A stretch of 64,000 nt of DNA. It comes from Citrobacter portucalensis. Its GTDB lineage: Bacteria; Pseudomonadota; Gammaproteobacteria; Enterobacterales; Enterobacteriaceae. Position 1 is the first letter of the stretch. Each line of letters starts with the position of its first letter. The notes beneath the pieces were generated by a model. That model saw only the letters and a program-made list of their open reading frames with translations, was not told where the DNA came from and made no database searches. Where the stretch lies: the NCBI RefSeq assembly GCF_002042885.1, contig NZ_MVFY01000005.1, positions 264,258 through 328,257 of the forward strand. Direction: 5' to 3'. This document shows, piece by piece, positions 1 through 11,051 of the stretch. Made by a program: the position numbers and the translations under genes.

Positions 1-1176
1 GCCGAGGAAACGACACAATTGCTCAAGTGTCTCGATATCCCCTGGCTGGCCTTCGCCACGCTCCAGCGCGCGCAGAATTTTCACACTCCACGGCAGACCG
101 TCACGGCACGGCGTACACCAGCCGCAGGACTCGCGGGCAAAGAACTCTTCGAGGTTACGCACCAGAGGAACCATGCCAATCTCGTGATCGACAGCCATGG
201 CCAGCGCGGTGCCCAGACGGCTACCTGCTTTACCAATGCTTTCGAATTCCATCGGCAGATCGAGGTGTGCTTCGGTCAGGAAGTCAGTCCCTGCGCCGCC
301 TGGCTGCCAGGCTTTGAACTTCAGTCCATCGCGCATGCCGCCCGCGTAATCTTCGAGGATCTCACGCGCGGTAGTACCGAAAGGCAGTTCCCACAAGCCA
401 GGATTCTTCACGCGACCAGAGAAGCCCATCAGCTTGGTGCCCGCGTCTTTGCTCTTCGAAATGTTCTGGTACCACTCCACGCCGTTCGCGAGGATAGCCG
501 GTACGTTACACAGGGTTTCGACGTTGTTTACGCAGGTCGGTTTGCCCCATGCGCCAGAGCTTGCCGGGAACGGCGGCTTGGAACGTGGGTTAGCACGGCG
601 ACCTTCGAGGGAGTTGATCAGCGCGGTTTCTTCACCGCAGATGTAACGCCCTGCCCCGGTGTGGACAAACAGTTCGAAGTCGAAACCGGTGCCCATGATG
701 TTTTTGCCAAGCAGACCGGCTTCGGTCGCTTCGGCGATCGCGCGACGCAGATGCACGGCTGCTTCGATATATTCACCGCGCAGGAAGATGTAACCACGGT
801 ACGCTTTCAGCGCAAACGCGGAAATCAGCATACCTTCCACCAGCAGGTGCGGCAGCTGTTCCATCAGCAGACGGTCTTTATAGGTGCCCGGCTCCATTTC
901 ATCGGCGTTACACAGCAGGTAACGGATGTTCATGGATTCGTCTTTCGGCATCAGGCTCCACTTCAGACCGGTGGAAAAGCCCGCACCGCCGCGCCCTTTC
1001 AGGCCAGCGTCTTTTACCTGATTAACGATTTCGTCCGGTGACAACCCGGTCAGGGCCTTATGCGCACCTTCGTAGCCGTTCTTGCTACGGTATTCGTCCA
1101 GCCAGACCGGCTGTTTGTCATCACGCAGACGCCAGGTCAGCGGATGGGTTTCGGGAGTACGGATAATGTCTTTCAT
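1..1176 (-). CDS. nuoF: NADH-quinone oxidoreductase subunit F (partial, C-terminus beyond window)
   Basis: NuoF carries the FMN and the NADH-binding site of the peripheral arm of respiratory complex I, plus one 4Fe-4S cluster. The reverse strand reads open from an ATG at 1176 to the window edge, about 392 of the family's usual 445 residues; it starts [17 protein letters not shown]. The glycine-rich nucleotide-binding stretch [10 protein letters not shown] is near residue 60, and the cluster motif [12 protein letters not shown] lies near the left edge. The ATG overlaps the nuoE stop by 4 bases (ATGA), so translation is probably coupled. The end of the gene is cut by the window, not by a mutation. 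The long forward reading frame over it is an antisense shadow. Confidence 0.97.
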   Translation of the reverse strand, partial: MKDIIRTPETHPLTWRLRDDKQPVWLDEYRSKNGYEGAHKALTGLSPDEIVNQVKDAGLKGRGGAGFSTGLKWSLMPKDESMNIRYLLCNADEMEPGTYKDRLLMEQLPHLLVEGMLISAFALKAYRGYIFLRGEYIEAAVHLRRAIAEATEAGLLGKNIMGTGFDFELFVHTGAGRYICGEETALINSLEGRRANPRSKPPFPASSGAWGKPTCVNNVETLCNVPAILANGVEWYQNISKSKDAGTKLMGFSGRVKNPGLWELPFGTTAREILEDYAGGMRDGLKFKAWQPGGAGTDFLTEAHLDLPMEFESIGKAGSRLGTALAMAVDHEIGMVPLVRNLEEFFARESCGWCTPCRDGLPWSVKILRALERGEGQPGDIETLEQLCRFLG

Positions 1177-1673
1177 TTATACCGCTCCAGTAGTTCGGGA
1201 ATGCCTTCCGGGGTCAGGTGAGCATGAGTATCTTCATCGATCATCATGTTTGGCCCTTTATCGCAGTTCCCCAGGCAACAGGTCGGCAGCAGCGTAAAGC
1301 GACCATCAAAGGTCGTCTGCCCCGGCTTGATGTTGAGTTTTTTCTCAAGCGCGGCCTGGATCCCCTGGTAGCCGTTGATATGGCACACCACGCTGTCGCA
1401 ATAGCGGATCACGTGGCGACCTACCGGCTGGCGGAAGATCTGGCTATAAAACGTAGCAACACCTTCTACGTCGCTTGCCGGAATACCCAGCACATCAGCG
1501 ATCGCATAGATCGCCCCATCCGGCACCCAGCCACGCTGTTTCTGAACGATTTTCAGCGCTTCAATGGACGCCGCACGCGGGTCTTCGTAGTGGTGCTTCT
1601 CGTGCTCAATCGCTTCACGCTCAGCCGCACTCAGCTCAAAAGCCTCGGTTTGTGGTTGTTGATTCTCGTGCAT
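1173..1673 (-). CDS. nuoE: NADH-quinone oxidoreductase subunit E
   Basis: NuoE is the small subunit of the NADH dehydrogenase module of complex I and holds the 2Fe-2S cluster N1a next to NuoF. It is 166 residues, the usual enterobacterial length. The cluster cysteines are visible as C92 and C97 (YCDSVVCH) and C133 and C137 ([10 protein letters not shown]), with an extra cysteine at 132. It sits two bases after the nuoCD stop and overlaps the nuoF start by four bases, as expected inside the nuo operon. The N-terminal 30 residues are charged and variable; the thioredoxin-like domain fills the rest. Confidence 0.98.
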   Translation of the reverse strand: MHENQQPQTEAFELSAAEREAIEHEKHHYEDPRAASIEALKIVQKQRGWVPDGAIYAIADVLGIPASDVEGVATFYSQIFRQPVGRHVIRYCDSVVCHINGYQGIQAALEKKLNIKPGQTTFDGRFTLLPTCCLGNCDKGPNMMIDEDTHAHLTPEGIPELLERYK

Positions 1674-1675
1674 AA

Positions 1676-3478
1676 TTAGCGGTCCACATCTGACATAACA
1701 AAATCGATACTACCCAGATGGACGATTAAGTCGGACACCAGGCTGCCACGTACCGCTACCGGGATCTGCTGCAGGTGCGCATAGCTCGGGGTACGGATAC
1801 GGGTACGGTAACTCATGGTGCTGCCATCGCTGGTCAGGTAGTAACTGTTGATACCCTTGGTCGCTTCCACCATCTGGAAGGACTCGTTTGCCGGCATAAC
1901 CGGACCCCACGAAACCTGCAGGAAGTGGGTGATAAGGGTTTCGATATGTTGCAGCGTGCGCTCTTTCGGCGGCGGCGTCGTCAGCGGGTGATCCGCTTTG
2001 AACGGGCCTTCCGGCATATTATTGAGGCACTGCTCAAGGATGCGCAGACTCTGGCGCAGCTCTTCAACTTTCAGCATCACGCGGGTATAGCAGTCAGAAA
2101 CGCCGCCGCCAACCGGGACTTCAAAGTCAAAGTTTTCGTAGCCAGAGTACGGACGCGCTTTACGCACGTCGAAATCAATACCGGTCGCGCGCAGCGCAGC
2201 ACCGGTACAACCCCAGTCCAGCGCTTCTTTCTTACCGTAAGCGGCAACGCCCTGCGAACGGCCTTTCAGGATGGTGTTACGCAGTGCGGCTTTCTCGTAA
2301 GAATCCAGACGTTTTGGCATCCAGTCGAGGAAGTCACGCAGCAGCTTGTCCCAACCGCGCGGCAGATCGTGTGCCACACCGCCGATACGGAACCAGGCCG
2401 GGTGCATACGGAAACCGGTGATCGCTTCCACCACGTCATAGATTTTCTGACGGTCGGTAAAGGCGAAGAATACCGGGGTCATCGCGCCGACGTCCTGAAT
2501 GAACGTGGAGATGTACAGCAGGTGGCTGTTGATACGGAACAGTTCGGACAACATCACGCGAATCACGTTGACGCGATCCGGCGTGGTGATACCAGCCAGC
2601 TTCTCAACGGCCAGTACGTAAGGCATTTCGTTTACGCAGCCGCCGAGGTACTCAATACGGTCGGTGTACGGAATGTAGCTGTGCCAGGACTGACGTTCAC
2701 CCATCTTTTCAGCGCCACGGTGGTGGTAGCCGATGTCAGGTACGCAGTCGACGATTTCTTCGCCATCAAGCTGCAGCACAATACGGAAAGCACCGTGAGA
2801 AGACGGATGGTTAGGACCGAGGTTGAGGAACATGAAGTCCTCATTTTCGGTGCTACGCTTCATACCCCAATCTTCTGGTTTGAAGGTCAGCGCTTCCATT
2901 TCCAGATCCTGTTTGGCTTTAGTCAGCTCAAACGGATCGAATTCGGTCGCACGCGCCGGGTAGTCTTTACGCAGCGGATGACCTTCCCAGGTATGCGGCA
3001 TCAGCAGACGCGTCAGGTGCGGGTGACCTTCGATATCGATGCCAAACATTTCCCAGGTTTCACGCTCATACCAGTTGGCGTTCGGGAACAGTTTGGTGAA
3101 AGTCGGTACGCGCAGATCGTTTTCAGACAAAGCCACCTTGAGCATGATATCGCGATTGCGTTCAATGGAGATCAGGTGATAGAAAACGGAAAAATCCGCG
3201 GCAGGTAACCCTTCGCGGTGCGTACGCAGACGTTCGTCCATGCCGTGTAAGTCAAACAGCATGACGTAAGGTTTCGGCAGTCTCTTTAAGAAATCGCCAA
3301 CTTCCAGTAATTGTTCACGCTTGACCCAAACAACGGGTACCCCGGTGCGAGTCGCCTGAACGGTAAAGGCATCCGGCCCAAAACGGTTGCGCAGTTCGCC
3401 AATGACCGGGTCATCAAGGTGATCCCGTGTTTGCCATACGGCGTCTTGCGCGGTTAAGTCGGTCATATTGTTCACCAT
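1676..3478 (-). CDS. nuoC: NADH-quinone oxidoreductase fused subunits C/D
   Basis: This 600-residue protein is the natural fusion of NuoC (30 kDa subunit, roughly residues 1-190) and NuoD (49 kDa subunit, roughly residues 210-600) found in enterobacteria. It sits in the connecting module of complex I and forms part of the quinone pocket with NuoB. Family signatures seen are YPARATEF at the end of the NuoC part and [15 protein letters not shown] and [18 protein letters not shown] at the start of the NuoD part. The start [11 protein letters not shown] matches the known E. coli start. It lies 85 bases after nuoB and 2 bases before nuoE. The shadow frames inside it are not genes. Confidence 0.98.
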   Translation of the reverse strand: MVNNMTDLTAQDAVWQTRDHLDDPVIGELRNRFGPDAFTVQATRTGVPVVWVKREQLLEVGDFLKRLPKPYVMLFDLHGMDERLRTHREGLPAADFSVFYHLISIERNRDIMLKVALSENDLRVPTFTKLFPNANWYERETWEMFGIDIEGHPHLTRLLMPHTWEGHPLRKDYPARATEFDPFELTKAKQDLEMEALTFKPEDWGMKRSTENEDFMFLNLGPNHPSSHGAFRIVLQLDGEEIVDCVPDIGYHHRGAEKMGERQSWHSYIPYTDRIEYLGGCVNEMPYVLAVEKLAGITTPDRVNVIRVMLSELFRINSHLLYISTFIQDVGAMTPVFFAFTDRQKIYDVVEAITGFRMHPAWFRIGGVAHDLPRGWDKLLRDFLDWMPKRLDSYEKAALRNTILKGRSQGVAAYGKKEALDWGCTGAALRATGIDFDVRKARPYSGYENFDFEVPVGGGVSDCYTRVMLKVEELRQSLRILEQCLNNMPEGPFKADHPLTTPPPKERTLQHIETLITHFLQVSWGPVMPANESFQMVEATKGINSYYLTSDGSTMSYRTRIRTPSYAHLQQIPVAVRGSLVSDLIVHLGSIDFVMSDVDR

Positions 3479-3563
3479 TGCAAATGGTCCGTGGTGGTCG
3501 GCAGTGCTTCGCGCTATTTATGTAGTGATAAGCGAAGGAAGTGCTGCTGCCGACAGGCGCAAA

Positions 3564-4226
3564 TTAAATCTCGTCTGGTGTACGAAGATTCGTTACAGCA
3601 ATACGTTCGCCGCGTTTACGCTCGCGTTCTGACTGCATATTGGCGCGATAAACGCCCTGATCGCCAACCACCCAGGAGAGCGGACGGCGTTCTTTGCCAA
3701 TGGAATCTTGCAGCAGCATCAGAGCCTGCATATACGCTTCTGGGCGCGGCGGACATCCCGGGATGTACACATCGACCGGAATAAATTTATCAACGCCCTG
3801 CACCACAGAATAGATGTCGTACATACCGCCGGAGTTGGCGCATGCGCCCATGGAAATAACCCATTTCGGTTCCAGCATCTGATCGTAGAGGCGCTGAATA
3901 ACTGGCGCCATTTTGGTAAAGCAGGTTCCGGCTACGACCATCAGGTCAGCCTGACGCGGCGATGCACGCAGTACTTCCGCACCAAAACGGGCCACATCGT
4001 GCACGGCGGTAAACGAGGTCACCATCTCAACGTAGCAGCAGGAAAGGCCAAAGTTATATGGCCAAATTGAGTTTTTACGGCCCCAGTTAACCATGTCATG
4101 CAGTTTGCCCATGAACACGTTTTTGTTAACTTCTTGTTCCAGGGGGTCGGTTACGATCTCCTGTTTTTGCAGGGGGTAACGGTCGTTCTCACCGTTAGGA
4201 TCTATGCGGGTGAGCGTATAATCCAT
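3564..4226 (-). CDS. nuoB: NADH-quinone oxidoreductase subunit B
   Basis: NuoB carries the terminal 4Fe-4S cluster N2 that passes electrons to quinone at the junction of the peripheral and membrane arms. The 220-residue length matches E. coli. The unusual tandem cluster cysteines are seen at C63-C64 (GLSCCYVEM), with the two others in [10 protein letters not shown] and IPGCPPRPE. It starts 15 bases after nuoA and is followed by an 85-base gap before nuoCD. That gap holds no gene. Confidence 0.98.
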   Translation of the reverse strand: MDYTLTRIDPNGENDRYPLQKQEIVTDPLEQEVNKNVFMGKLHDMVNWGRKNSIWPYNFGLSCCYVEMVTSFTAVHDVARFGAEVLRASPRQADLMVVAGTCFTKMAPVIQRLYDQMLEPKWVISMGACANSGGMYDIYSVVQGVDKFIPVDVYIPGCPPRPEAYMQALMLLQDSIGKERRPLSWVVGDQGVYRANMQSERERKRGERIAVTNLRTPDEI

Positions 4227-4241
4227 CTTAATGCCTCGCGG

Positions 4242-4685
4242 TTAGCGTTGACGATTAGCGATACTGTTCGTTTCCGGGTTCATACGCTCGCGGCGTGAAC
4301 GCGCGGGCGTCCAGTCCAGCGCGCCAATACGCACCAGATAAACCAGACCTGCCAGTAACACAAAAATAAAAATTGCAGCTTCCACAAAGCCAATCCAACC
4401 GCTTTCACGGATAGAAGTTGACCATGCGAACAGATACAGCGCTTCAACGTCGAAGATAACGAAGAACATGGCTACCAGATAAAACTTGGCAGACAGGCGC
4501 AGGCGGGCGGTGCCGACCGAGTCGATACCTGATTCAAACGGCACGTTTTTAGATCTCGCGCGTGCGCGACCCCCTAAAAACCAGCCGCCGACGAGCATCA
4601 GGCAGCACAGGCCAATGGCAACGATAAGAAAGATAGCGAATGCCCAGTGATGAGCGATGATTTCAGTGGATGTTGACATACTCAT
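4242..4685 (-). CDS. nuoA: NADH-quinone oxidoreductase subunit A
   Basis: NuoA is a small membrane subunit of complex I with three transmembrane helices, next to the quinone cavity. The 147-residue protein shows three hydrophobic segments (about residues 15-37, 68-88 and 97-120) and the conserved loop [20 protein letters not shown]. It is the first gene of the nuo operon; the long intergenic region to its right must hold the operon promoters. Start MSMSTSTEI agrees with the E. coli protein. Confidence 0.98.
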   Translation of the reverse strand: MSMSTSTEIIAHHWAFAIFLIVAIGLCCLMLVGGWFLGGRARARSKNVPFESGIDSVGTARLRLSAKFYLVAMFFVIFDVEALYLFAWSTSIRESGWIGFVEAAIFIFVLLAGLVYLVRIGALDWTPARSRRERMNPETNSIANRQR

Positions 4686-5231
4686 TGCTTACTCATCAAA
4701 AGTAGCGCCAAATTCTCTGCTCTTTTCGGCAGATGAACGCCACATCGATTCATGGGGAGGAATAAAAAAAACCTTACAATCACTGTGAAAAATCATTTTA
4801 GACAGCTAATTGATGGGGTTTTTTACTCCTTTCTATAACCTTTTGTCAACTTTAACAAAAGTTTCCTCACATTATTTTACACTGTTCCAACTTCATTAAC
4901 ATAAAGTGCTCTTTAGACCCATTTCGATTGCATCATCGGTCATTTTTAATGTTGTTGAATCGTGTCCGTAGTGAAGTAAAAAAGATAATACACGTCTATT
5001 TTGACAGGAATTCACCCAGATGCCTCCCCCTAAATGGGAGTATTTTCTTGATCTGTGACACGCTTTTGTTAATTCACCATAAAAAACAGCAACAATTTCT
5101 CTAGTTTTTTAACATGGAAACATTTGGTAACTCAGCTGATTATTTTTCACTCTATTGTCAGTCTGTTTTTTTACCTGCTGATTTTGTTAAGTTTTAGTAT
5201 ATCAATGAACAGAAAGCAGTAATATTTGCAT
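4686..5231. promoter_or_regulatory. nuo operon upstream region
   Basis: About 550 bases between nuoA and the lrhA terminator with no credible coding frame. The stretch is AT-rich with several T and A runs (for example 4764-4771 and 4819-4824). In E. coli the nuo promoters lie in this kind of region and answer to ArcA, NarL, Fis and others; I did not identify individual sites with confidence, so this entry rests on position and base composition. Confidence 0.6.
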
Positions 5232-5278
5232 AAAAAAAGAGCCGCTGGATGTTTTTTCATCATCAGTGGCTCTTTTTT
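5232..5278 (-). terminator. Rho-independent terminator of lrhA
   Basis: The stem arms GAGCCGCTG (5239-5247) and CAGTGGCTC (5264-5272) pair with one mismatch, flanked by an A-run on the left and a T-run on the right. It stands 35 bases beyond the lrhA stop and could act in both directions. Confidence 0.85.
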
Positions 5279-5312
5279 ACACTTACATTTTAAAACGTTT
5301 TTTTGTGACGCT

Positions 5313-6251
5313 TTACTCAAAGTCGCCTTCAACAATCAGCGAGTCATCTCCCCCTTCAGGGGTAAACTGATTGTATTGCCAAGGATTTTGATATGTCTGC
5401 ATCGACTTAAAGATAACCTGAGCTAATTCATTTTGCGTGGCCGGATCGCTGCACAACAGATACTCGGTATCAGGCAGAGGTGGCAATCCGTCCGCCGCAC
5501 CCAGTACGCGTAAATCCGGGCTCATCATTTCGACAGGACGGGCAGTAACGCCCAGCCCTGCTTTTACCGCCGCGCGGACCGCAGGCAATGTTGAAGCGAC
5601 ATAAGCCAAACGCCACGGGATCTGTGCGGCATTCAACGTCGCCAGCACGATATCGCGAAACGGGCTGGGATCGTCCAGCAGAACTAACGGCACCGGTTCC
5701 CCTTTTTGCAGGATATATTCGGCTGCGCAATACCAGTGCGTCGGTGAAGTTCGCAAATTCAGGCACTCAAAATCGCCAGGTCGGTTAGTGGTGACCACTA
5801 AATCCACTTCTTGCGACTTAAGCATCTCCACCATGTAGGCGTTGCGTTTCACTCTGACATCCAGTGCAAGTTTCGGATAAACCGAACTTATACGGTTAAG
5901 CAGAAAAGGGAGTATGGTATCGGCGGATTCATCAGAAGCACCGATAGTTAACACCCCCTGAAGATTGTTAAACATCAATGATGAGCATGCCTCATCATTA
6001 AATCGCAGTATTTTCCTGGCGTAACCCAACAGCTGGATACCATGCTCGGTCAGCAGTTTGTTGCGTCCATGGCGCGCGAACAACTCTTTCCCCACAAGTT
6101 GTTCAAGACGCTGCATTTGCTGACTTACCGCAGACTGAGTTCGACATACCGCAGCTGCCGCAGCCGCAAAGGTATTCAGGTCGGCAACAGCAACAAAGGT
6201 TCTCAGCAGATCGAGGTCGAGGTTAATTATCGGACGATTTGCATTTATCAT
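5313..6251 (-). CDS. lrhA: LysR-family regulator of motility and type 1 fimbriae
   Basis: LrhA is a LysR-type transcription factor that in E. coli represses flhDC (flagella and chemotaxis), type 1 fimbriation and indirectly rpoS translation, and activates its own gene. The 312-residue length is standard. The N-terminal winged helix-turn-helix is at about residues 13-70 ([20 protein letters not shown] then [18 protein letters not shown]), followed by a LysR substrate-binding domain at about 100-290. Residues 170-185 and the C-terminus differ most from E. coli. It is transcribed alone and convergent with nothing; the nuo operon lies downstream on the same strand behind a terminator. Confidence 0.97.
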   Translation of the reverse strand: MINANRPIINLDLDLLRTFVAVADLNTFAAAAAAVCRTQSAVSQQMQRLEQLVGKELFARHGRNKLLTEHGIQLLGYARKILRFNDEACSSLMFNNLQGVLTIGASDESADTILPFLLNRISSVYPKLALDVRVKRNAYMVEMLKSQEVDLVVTTNRPGDFECLNLRTSPTHWYCAAEYILQKGEPVPLVLLDDPSPFRDIVLATLNAAQIPWRLAYVASTLPAVRAAVKAGLGVTARPVEMMSPDLRVLGAADGLPPLPDTEYLLCSDPATQNELAQVIFKSMQTYQNPWQYNQFTPEGGDDSLIVEGDFE

Positions 6252-7177
6252 AGTTTTTCACTTACTCGCGGGTCATACCGGGTTAATGCTGTGCATTCAG
6301 AATCAAACAACTCCATTTGTAATGTGCCTCCCTTCAGTTTCGCTTAGTGTAACCAAGTGAAAATAAGGATGTATTTGGTTTAACAAACGAAACAATTCTC
6401 TTTCTGAGCTATTTTAATACCCGTGATATTCATCGGAATATAGCAACGAGAAAGAGCCGTATTTTTAGCTGCTGGATGATTCTGACTAATGGGAAACATG
6501 TAAATTTTGTAAATTTAAAAAATAGTTAACGAACAATAATTTACACATTAAAAACTAACTTTTCAGGATGTTAGGAACAACCAACAAACATTTGAATTAT
6601 CGTAAAATTCGTACTACACACCATTTCATAGGAGTTATCTTAACCTAAAACCACTATATTTATAAGTGTTATCGCGAATAATTCCGGGCAAATTGGTGTT
6701 ATGTCAGTGCAACGGTTTTCGTATTATTGGCCAACTCAATTTGATGTCGTTTAAATAATAAATAATAATTAATTAAGAATCTCTCAATTCATTAATTATG
6801 CTTAACAATGGATTCACACCGCATCACGTAGGGATCAGACCGATAACAGATTTCGCAGGCCAAACCTCAGTATTTTCGAATTACGCCATTCAGCTGAGAT
6901 CTCAGCTACTTTTTCTTTACAGGCCTAACTTTTTTTGACCAGACAAATCACCATACCCACACCAACAAAGCAAAACATAAACCACAAAAAACACAATAAT
7001 CAAGATTATTACTCTACAAAAATCACATTATTTAGTCATTAACAGTGAATTATAATCCTCCTGCTTTCCAAAATCTTCTACTAAAGACCCTTCAAAACTC
7101 ACCGTCGTGGGAGTACATTGTGCTGGGCTGACTTCCACGGCAGGGAGTGGCATTCACAGCTAAAAAGGTCAACGTTC
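6252..7177. promoter_or_regulatory. Long AT-rich lrhA/alaA divergent upstream region
   Basis: A 926-base gap between the divergent genes lrhA and alaA. It is clearly richer in A and T than its flanks, most of all 6360-7070, and I see no coding frame with a start site and plausible composition. In E. coli lrhA has a several-hundred-base untranslated leader and a gap of similar size, so the length is expected. H-NS-type and autoregulatory LrhA binding is plausible but is inference; no specific operator was identified. Confidence 0.55.
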
Positions 7178-8395
7178 ATGTCCCCCATTGAAAAATCCAG
7201 CAAATTAGAAAACGTCTGTTATGACATTCGCGGCCCGGTTCTGAAGGAAGCAAAGCGCCTGGAAGAAGAAGGCAACAAAGTTCTGAAACTGAACATCGGC
7301 AACCCTGCGCCTTTCGGGTTTGAAGCGCCAGATGAAATTTTGGTGGATGTGATCCGCAATTTGCCAACTGCGCAAGGATATTGCGATTCCAAAGGCCTTT
7401 ATTCAGCCCGCAAAGCAATCATGCAGCATTACCAGGCCCGTGGGATGCGCGACGTAACCGTGGAAGATATCTATATCGGTAACGGCGTATCTGAATTGAT
7501 TGTGCAGGCCATGCAGGCATTGCTAAACAGTGGGGACGAAATGCTGGTTCCTGCACCTGATTATCCACTGTGGACGGCGGCGGTTTCGCTCTCTGGTGGT
7601 AATGCCGTGCACTACCTGTGTGACGAATCGTCAGACTGGTTCCCGGACCTGGATGATATCCGCGCCAAAATTACGCCGCGTACCCGTGGGATCGTCATCA
7701 TCAACCCAAACAACCCTACTGGCGCGGTGTATTCTAAAGAGCTGCTGATGGAGATTGTTGAGATTGCCCGCCAAAACAATCTCATCATCTTTGCGGACGA
7801 GATTTACGACAAAATTCTTTACGATGACGCCGAGCACCACTCGATTGCGGCAATGGCCCCTGACCTGCTGACTATTACCTTTAACGGCCTGTCAAAAACC
7901 TATCGTGTTGCCGGTTTCCGCCAGGGCTGGATGGTACTGAACGGACCGAAGAAACATGCCAAAGGGTATATCGAAGGCCTTGAGATGCTGGCTTCTATGC
8001 GCCTGTGTGCCAACGTTCCGGCACAACATGCCATTCAGACCGCACTGGGTGGATATCAGAGCATCAGCGAATTCATCATGCCAGGCGGGCGTCTGTATGA
8101 GCAACGTAACCGCGCCTGGGAACTGCTTAATGACATCCCCGGCGTCTCTTGCGTAAAACCGCGCGGTGCGCTGTATATGTTCCCGAAAATTGATGCTAAA
8201 CGCTTCAATATTCATGACGACCAGAAAATGGTACTCGACTTCCTGTTGCAGGAAAAAGTACTGCTGGTCCAGGGGACGGCATTCAACTGGCCGTGGCCGG
8301 ATCATTTCCGCATCGTCACGCTACCGCGCATTGACGATATCGAAATGTCGCTGAGTAAATTTGAGCGTTTCCTGTCAGGGTATCGCCAGCTGTAA
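7178..8395 (+). CDS. alaA: Glutamate-pyruvate aminotransferase
   Basis: AlaA (formerly YfbQ) is the main pyridoxal-phosphate transaminase that makes alanine from pyruvate and glutamate. It is 405 residues, of the class I aminotransferase fold. The PLP lysine is K240 in NGLSKTYRVAGFR, and the conserved NPNNPTGAVYS and FADEIYDKI stretches are present. The frame is open upstream to 7118, but the start at 7178 (MSPIEKSSKLENV) matches the family and the 20 extra residues are not conserved. Monocistronic; the stem-loop at 8405 follows. In E. coli the gene responds to Lrp. Confidence 0.97.
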   Translation: MSPIEKSSKLENVCYDIRGPVLKEAKRLEEEGNKVLKLNIGNPAPFGFEAPDEILVDVIRNLPTAQGYCDSKGLYSARKAIMQHYQARGMRDVTVEDIYIGNGVSELIVQAMQALLNSGDEMLVPAPDYPLWTAAVSLSGGNAVHYLCDESSDWFPDLDDIRAKITPRTRGIVIINPNNPTGAVYSKELLMEIVEIARQNNLIIFADEIYDKILYDDAEHHSIAAMAPDLLTITFNGLSKTYRVAGFRQGWMVLNGPKKHAKGYIEGLEMLASMRLCANVPAQHAIQTALGGYQSISEFIMPGGRLYEQRNRAWELLNDIPGVSCVKPRGALYMFPKIDAKRFNIHDDQKMVLDFLLQEKVLLVQGTAFNWPWPDHFRIVTLPRIDDIEMSLSKFERFLSGYRQL

Positions 8396-8404
8396 CCACG
8401 CAAA

Positions 8405-8432
8405 GTGCTGCCGGGTTTGCATCCGGTAGCAC
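8405..8432 (+). terminator. Stem-loop after alaA
   Basis: GTGCTGCCGG and CCGGTAGCAC form a 10-base stem with an 8-base loop right after alaA. There is no T-run, so it may be a REP-like element or a Rho-dependent 3' end rather than an intrinsic terminator. Confidence 0.5.
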
Positions 8433-8478
8433 TCTCTGCGCAAAATACCGTTACTGAAGTCACTGAGTAAGGGTCGTT

Positions 8479-9078
8479 ATGAAGCAGAGCCACTTTTTTG
8501 CCCACCTCTCCCGTCTGAAACTCATTAACCGCTGGCCGCTGATGCGCAACGTGCGCACCGAAAACGTGTCCGAACACAGTCTGCAGGTTGCCATGGTTGC
8601 CCATGCGCTGGCCGCAATTAAAAACCGTAAATTTGGTGGTCAGGTTAATGCTGAGCGTATTGCCCTGCTGGCGATGTATCACGATGCGTCAGAGGTGTTA
8701 ACCGGCGATCTCCCTACCCCAGTGAAATATTTCAACTCGCAGATTGCCCAAGAATATAAAGCGATAGAGAAAATTGCCCAACAAAAACTGGTCGATATGG
8801 TTCCCGATGAGCTGCGCGATATTTTTGCGCCGCTCATTGATGAACATGCCTTAAGTGAAGAAGAGAGGTCGATTGTTAAACAGGCCGATGCCCTGTGCGC
8901 GTATCTGAAGTGCCTGGAAGAACTCTCTGCCGGTAACAACGAATTTCTGCTGGCGAAAACACGTCTGGAAAAAACGCTGGAGTCACGACGCAGCGAAGAG
9001 ATGGACTACTTTATGGACGTGTTCGTCCCGAGTTTTCACCTTTCATTAGATGAAATCAGTCAGGATTCTCCATTGTAA
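8479..9078 (+). CDS. yfbR: 5'-deoxynucleotidase
   Basis: YfbR is an HD-domain phosphohydrolase that removes phosphate from deoxyribonucleoside 5'-monophosphates, part of dCTP/dUMP balance. It is 199 residues, as in E. coli. The metal-binding residues are visible in [10 protein letters not shown] (first His) and MYHDASEV (His-Asp pair), with a later Asp in [14 protein letters not shown]. It lies 83 bases after alaA on the same strand, separated by a stem-loop, and faces yfbS convergently. Confidence 0.96.
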   Translation: MKQSHFFAHLSRLKLINRWPLMRNVRTENVSEHSLQVAMVAHALAAIKNRKFGGQVNAERIALLAMYHDASEVLTGDLPTPVKYFNSQIAQEYKAIEKIAQQKLVDMVPDELRDIFAPLIDEHALSEEERSIVKQADALCAYLKCLEELSAGNNEFLLAKTRLEKTLESRRSEEMDYFMDVFVPSFHLSLDEISQDSPL

Positions 9079-9099
9079 GTTTGCGACGACGTTACCTTT

Positions 9100-9132
9100 G
9101 TAGGCCGGATAAGGCGTTAGCCGCCATCCGGC
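9100..9132. repeat. REP element between yfbR and yfbS
   Basis: The sequence GTAGGCCGGATAAGGCGTTA followed by GCCGCCATCCGGCAC is a typical enterobacterial repetitive extragenic palindrome. It lies between the convergent ends of yfbR and yfbS, the usual place for REPs. Confidence 0.85.
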
Positions 9133-9141
9133 ACATAAAAA

Positions 9142-10974
9142 TCAAAACGGAAACAGCATTGGGATCATCACCACGCACACCACCATCACAATGATGGTAA
9201 ACGGCACGCCAATTTTTACGAAATCGCTAAAGCTGTAGTTACCCGGCCCGAGTACCAGTGTGTTTACCGGTGAAGAAACTGGCGTCATAAAGGCTGCGGA
9301 AGCCGCCATCGCAATCACCATTGCAAAAGGATACGGCGAAACGCCCATCGACTTTGCTGCCGCCAGCGCAATCGGCGCCATCAGTACCGCCGTCGCAGTG
9401 TTAGAGATAAATAACCCAATGGTCGCGCACAGCACGAACAGACAGCCCAGCATCATATACGGGCCGTACCCTCCACCAACGTCCATTAGCCCTTTAACCA
9501 CCAGATCAACACCGCCCGTTTTTTGTAATGCCAGCGCAAAAGGCATCATTCCGACAATCAAAATAATACTTGGCCAGTGAATGGCTTTGTAGGCGCTTTC
9601 GGCATCGATGCAGCGGAATTTTCCCATCAGCAAACAGGCGATAATCGCGGCAACTGTATTAGGGATTTCATCGGTGAGCATTAACGCGACCATCAGCACC
9701 AGACAGAAAATCGCATGCGGCGCCTGGCTGTGCGCCGGAGAAGCTTCACTGACTTCCACGGGCATATTCAGCACCACGAAATCGCGCCCTTTTTGCCCCA
9801 ACAAAGTGATGAGTTTCCAGTTGCCCACCACCAGAATGATATCGCCCATCAGTAGTGGTTCATCAACCACCGCTCCGGCCAGTGCCGTACCATCACGCTT
9901 CAGTCCGACGACATTAAGCCCGTAACGCGAACGAAAAGCGATTTCCCGTACCGTTTTGCCGATCAATTCCGATTCAGGAATCAATGAAATCTCGGCCATA
10001 CCCACATCAAGCGCCTGCTCGGAGAAGTATTCACCACGCAGCACCATCGGCTCCAACAGTTGCTCGCTGCAAAACTCACGCAGGTCAACGTCGGCCGCTG
10101 ACATATCGATCAGCAATACGTCACGGGCACGGAACTCAGAAACCCCGTTAACATCGACAATCACGCGGCGAAAACGCCGCCAGCGTTCAACACCAATCAC
10201 GTTTGCCCCGTAGCGTTCACGCAATTTCAGGTCATCCAGACGTTGGCCAATCATGGGAGAACCCGGGCGAATCGCCAGGCGACGGGCACGCCCTGTCAGG
10301 CGATATTCTTTGATCAGATCGCGAAAGGTCCGGCGCTTCCAGCCGTCTCCCGGCTGCCCGGAGTCTTCACCTTTCAGCATAAAACGCATCACCAGCATAT
10401 AAATTATGCCGAGTACCAACACCACCAGTCCCAGTGGGGTTACGCTAAAAAAGCTAAAACCGTTAAGTCCTTCACGTAACAATTCACTGTTGACGACCAG
10501 GTTCGGCGGCGTTGCCACCAGCGTCATCATGCCGCTTATCAATCCGGCAAAGCTCAACGGCATCATCAGCCGTGAGGGGGAGATTTGCATGCGCATGGAA
10601 ACGCTTAAGACAACCGGAATAAAGATGGCGACCACACCGGTCGAACTCATGAAGGCACCGAGTCCGGCTACGGTTATCATCAGCAACACCAGCATTTTGA
10701 CTTCACTGCTGCCGGCGACCTTCACCAGCCAGGCCCCCATTACCGTCGCCACGCCGGTACGCACCAGGCCGTCGCCGATAATGAATAAAGCCGCTATCAA
10801 AATAACGTTAGGATCGCTGAACCCGGAAAAAGCCTCTGTGATGCTCAATGTTCCGCTCAGAACAAAGGCAATAATGACCAGCAAAGCGACCGCGTCCATA
10901 CGCACTCTGCCAGTTGCAAACAAGACGACGGCAATCGCCAGCAATGAGAGAACCCATATCAATTCACCGTTCAC
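9142..10974 (-). CDS. yfbS: DASS/SLC13-family transporter with two RCK_C domains
   Basis: A 610-residue inner membrane protein of the divalent anion:sodium symporter superfamily (CitMHS/ArsB fold). About six hydrophobic helices occupy residues 1-200, two TrkA-C (RCK_C) regulatory domains lie at about 230-390 ([19 protein letters not shown] and [19 protein letters not shown] repeat the same pattern), and a second block of helices follows to the end. The substrate is not known for the E. coli relative. Length equals E. coli YfbS. It is transcribed alone, with the yfbT terminator behind its promoter. Confidence 0.95.
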   Translation of the reverse strand: MNGELIWVLSLLAIAVVLFATGRVRMDAVALLVIIAFVLSGTLSITEAFSGFSDPNVILIAALFIIGDGLVRTGVATVMGAWLVKVAGSSEVKMLVLLMITVAGLGAFMSSTGVVAIFIPVVLSVSMRMQISPSRLMMPLSFAGLISGMMTLVATPPNLVVNSELLREGLNGFSFFSVTPLGLVVLVLGIIYMLVMRFMLKGEDSGQPGDGWKRRTFRDLIKEYRLTGRARRLAIRPGSPMIGQRLDDLKLRERYGANVIGVERWRRFRRVIVDVNGVSEFRARDVLLIDMSAADVDLREFCSEQLLEPMVLRGEYFSEQALDVGMAEISLIPESELIGKTVREIAFRSRYGLNVVGLKRDGTALAGAVVDEPLLMGDIILVVGNWKLITLLGQKGRDFVVLNMPVEVSEASPAHSQAPHAIFCLVLMVALMLTDEIPNTVAAIIACLLMGKFRCIDAESAYKAIHWPSIILIVGMMPFALALQKTGGVDLVVKGLMDVGGGYGPYMMLGCLFVLCATIGLFISNTATAVLMAPIALAAAKSMGVSPYPFAMVIAMAASAAFMTPVSSPVNTLVLGPGNYSFSDFVKIGVPFTIIVMVVCVVMIPMLFPF

Positions 10975-11017
10975 AACATATCCTTGTTAAATGAGAGGGA
11001 TGGACTGATTCTGCCAT

Positions 11018-11044
11018 AAAAAAGCCCCAACAATCTGGGGCTAA
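11018..11044 (-). terminator. Rho-independent terminator of yfbT
   Basis: Stem AGCCCCA (11023-11029) with TGGGGCT (11036-11042), followed on the reverse strand by a run of six T. It ends the yfbU-yfbT transcript just before the yfbS promoter region. Confidence 0.88.
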
Positions 11045-11051
11045 ATCATGA

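Noticed and set aside
19..1041. 340-codon forward frame over nuoF
   Set aside because: Antisense shadow; the reverse strand encodes NuoF with all family motifs.
1775..3208. 477-codon forward frame over nuoCD
   Set aside because: Antisense shadow of a highly expressed gene; composition not that of a real protein.
7118..7177. 20-codon N-terminal extension of alaA
   Set aside because: Not conserved in the family and the ATG at 7178 matches the known start.
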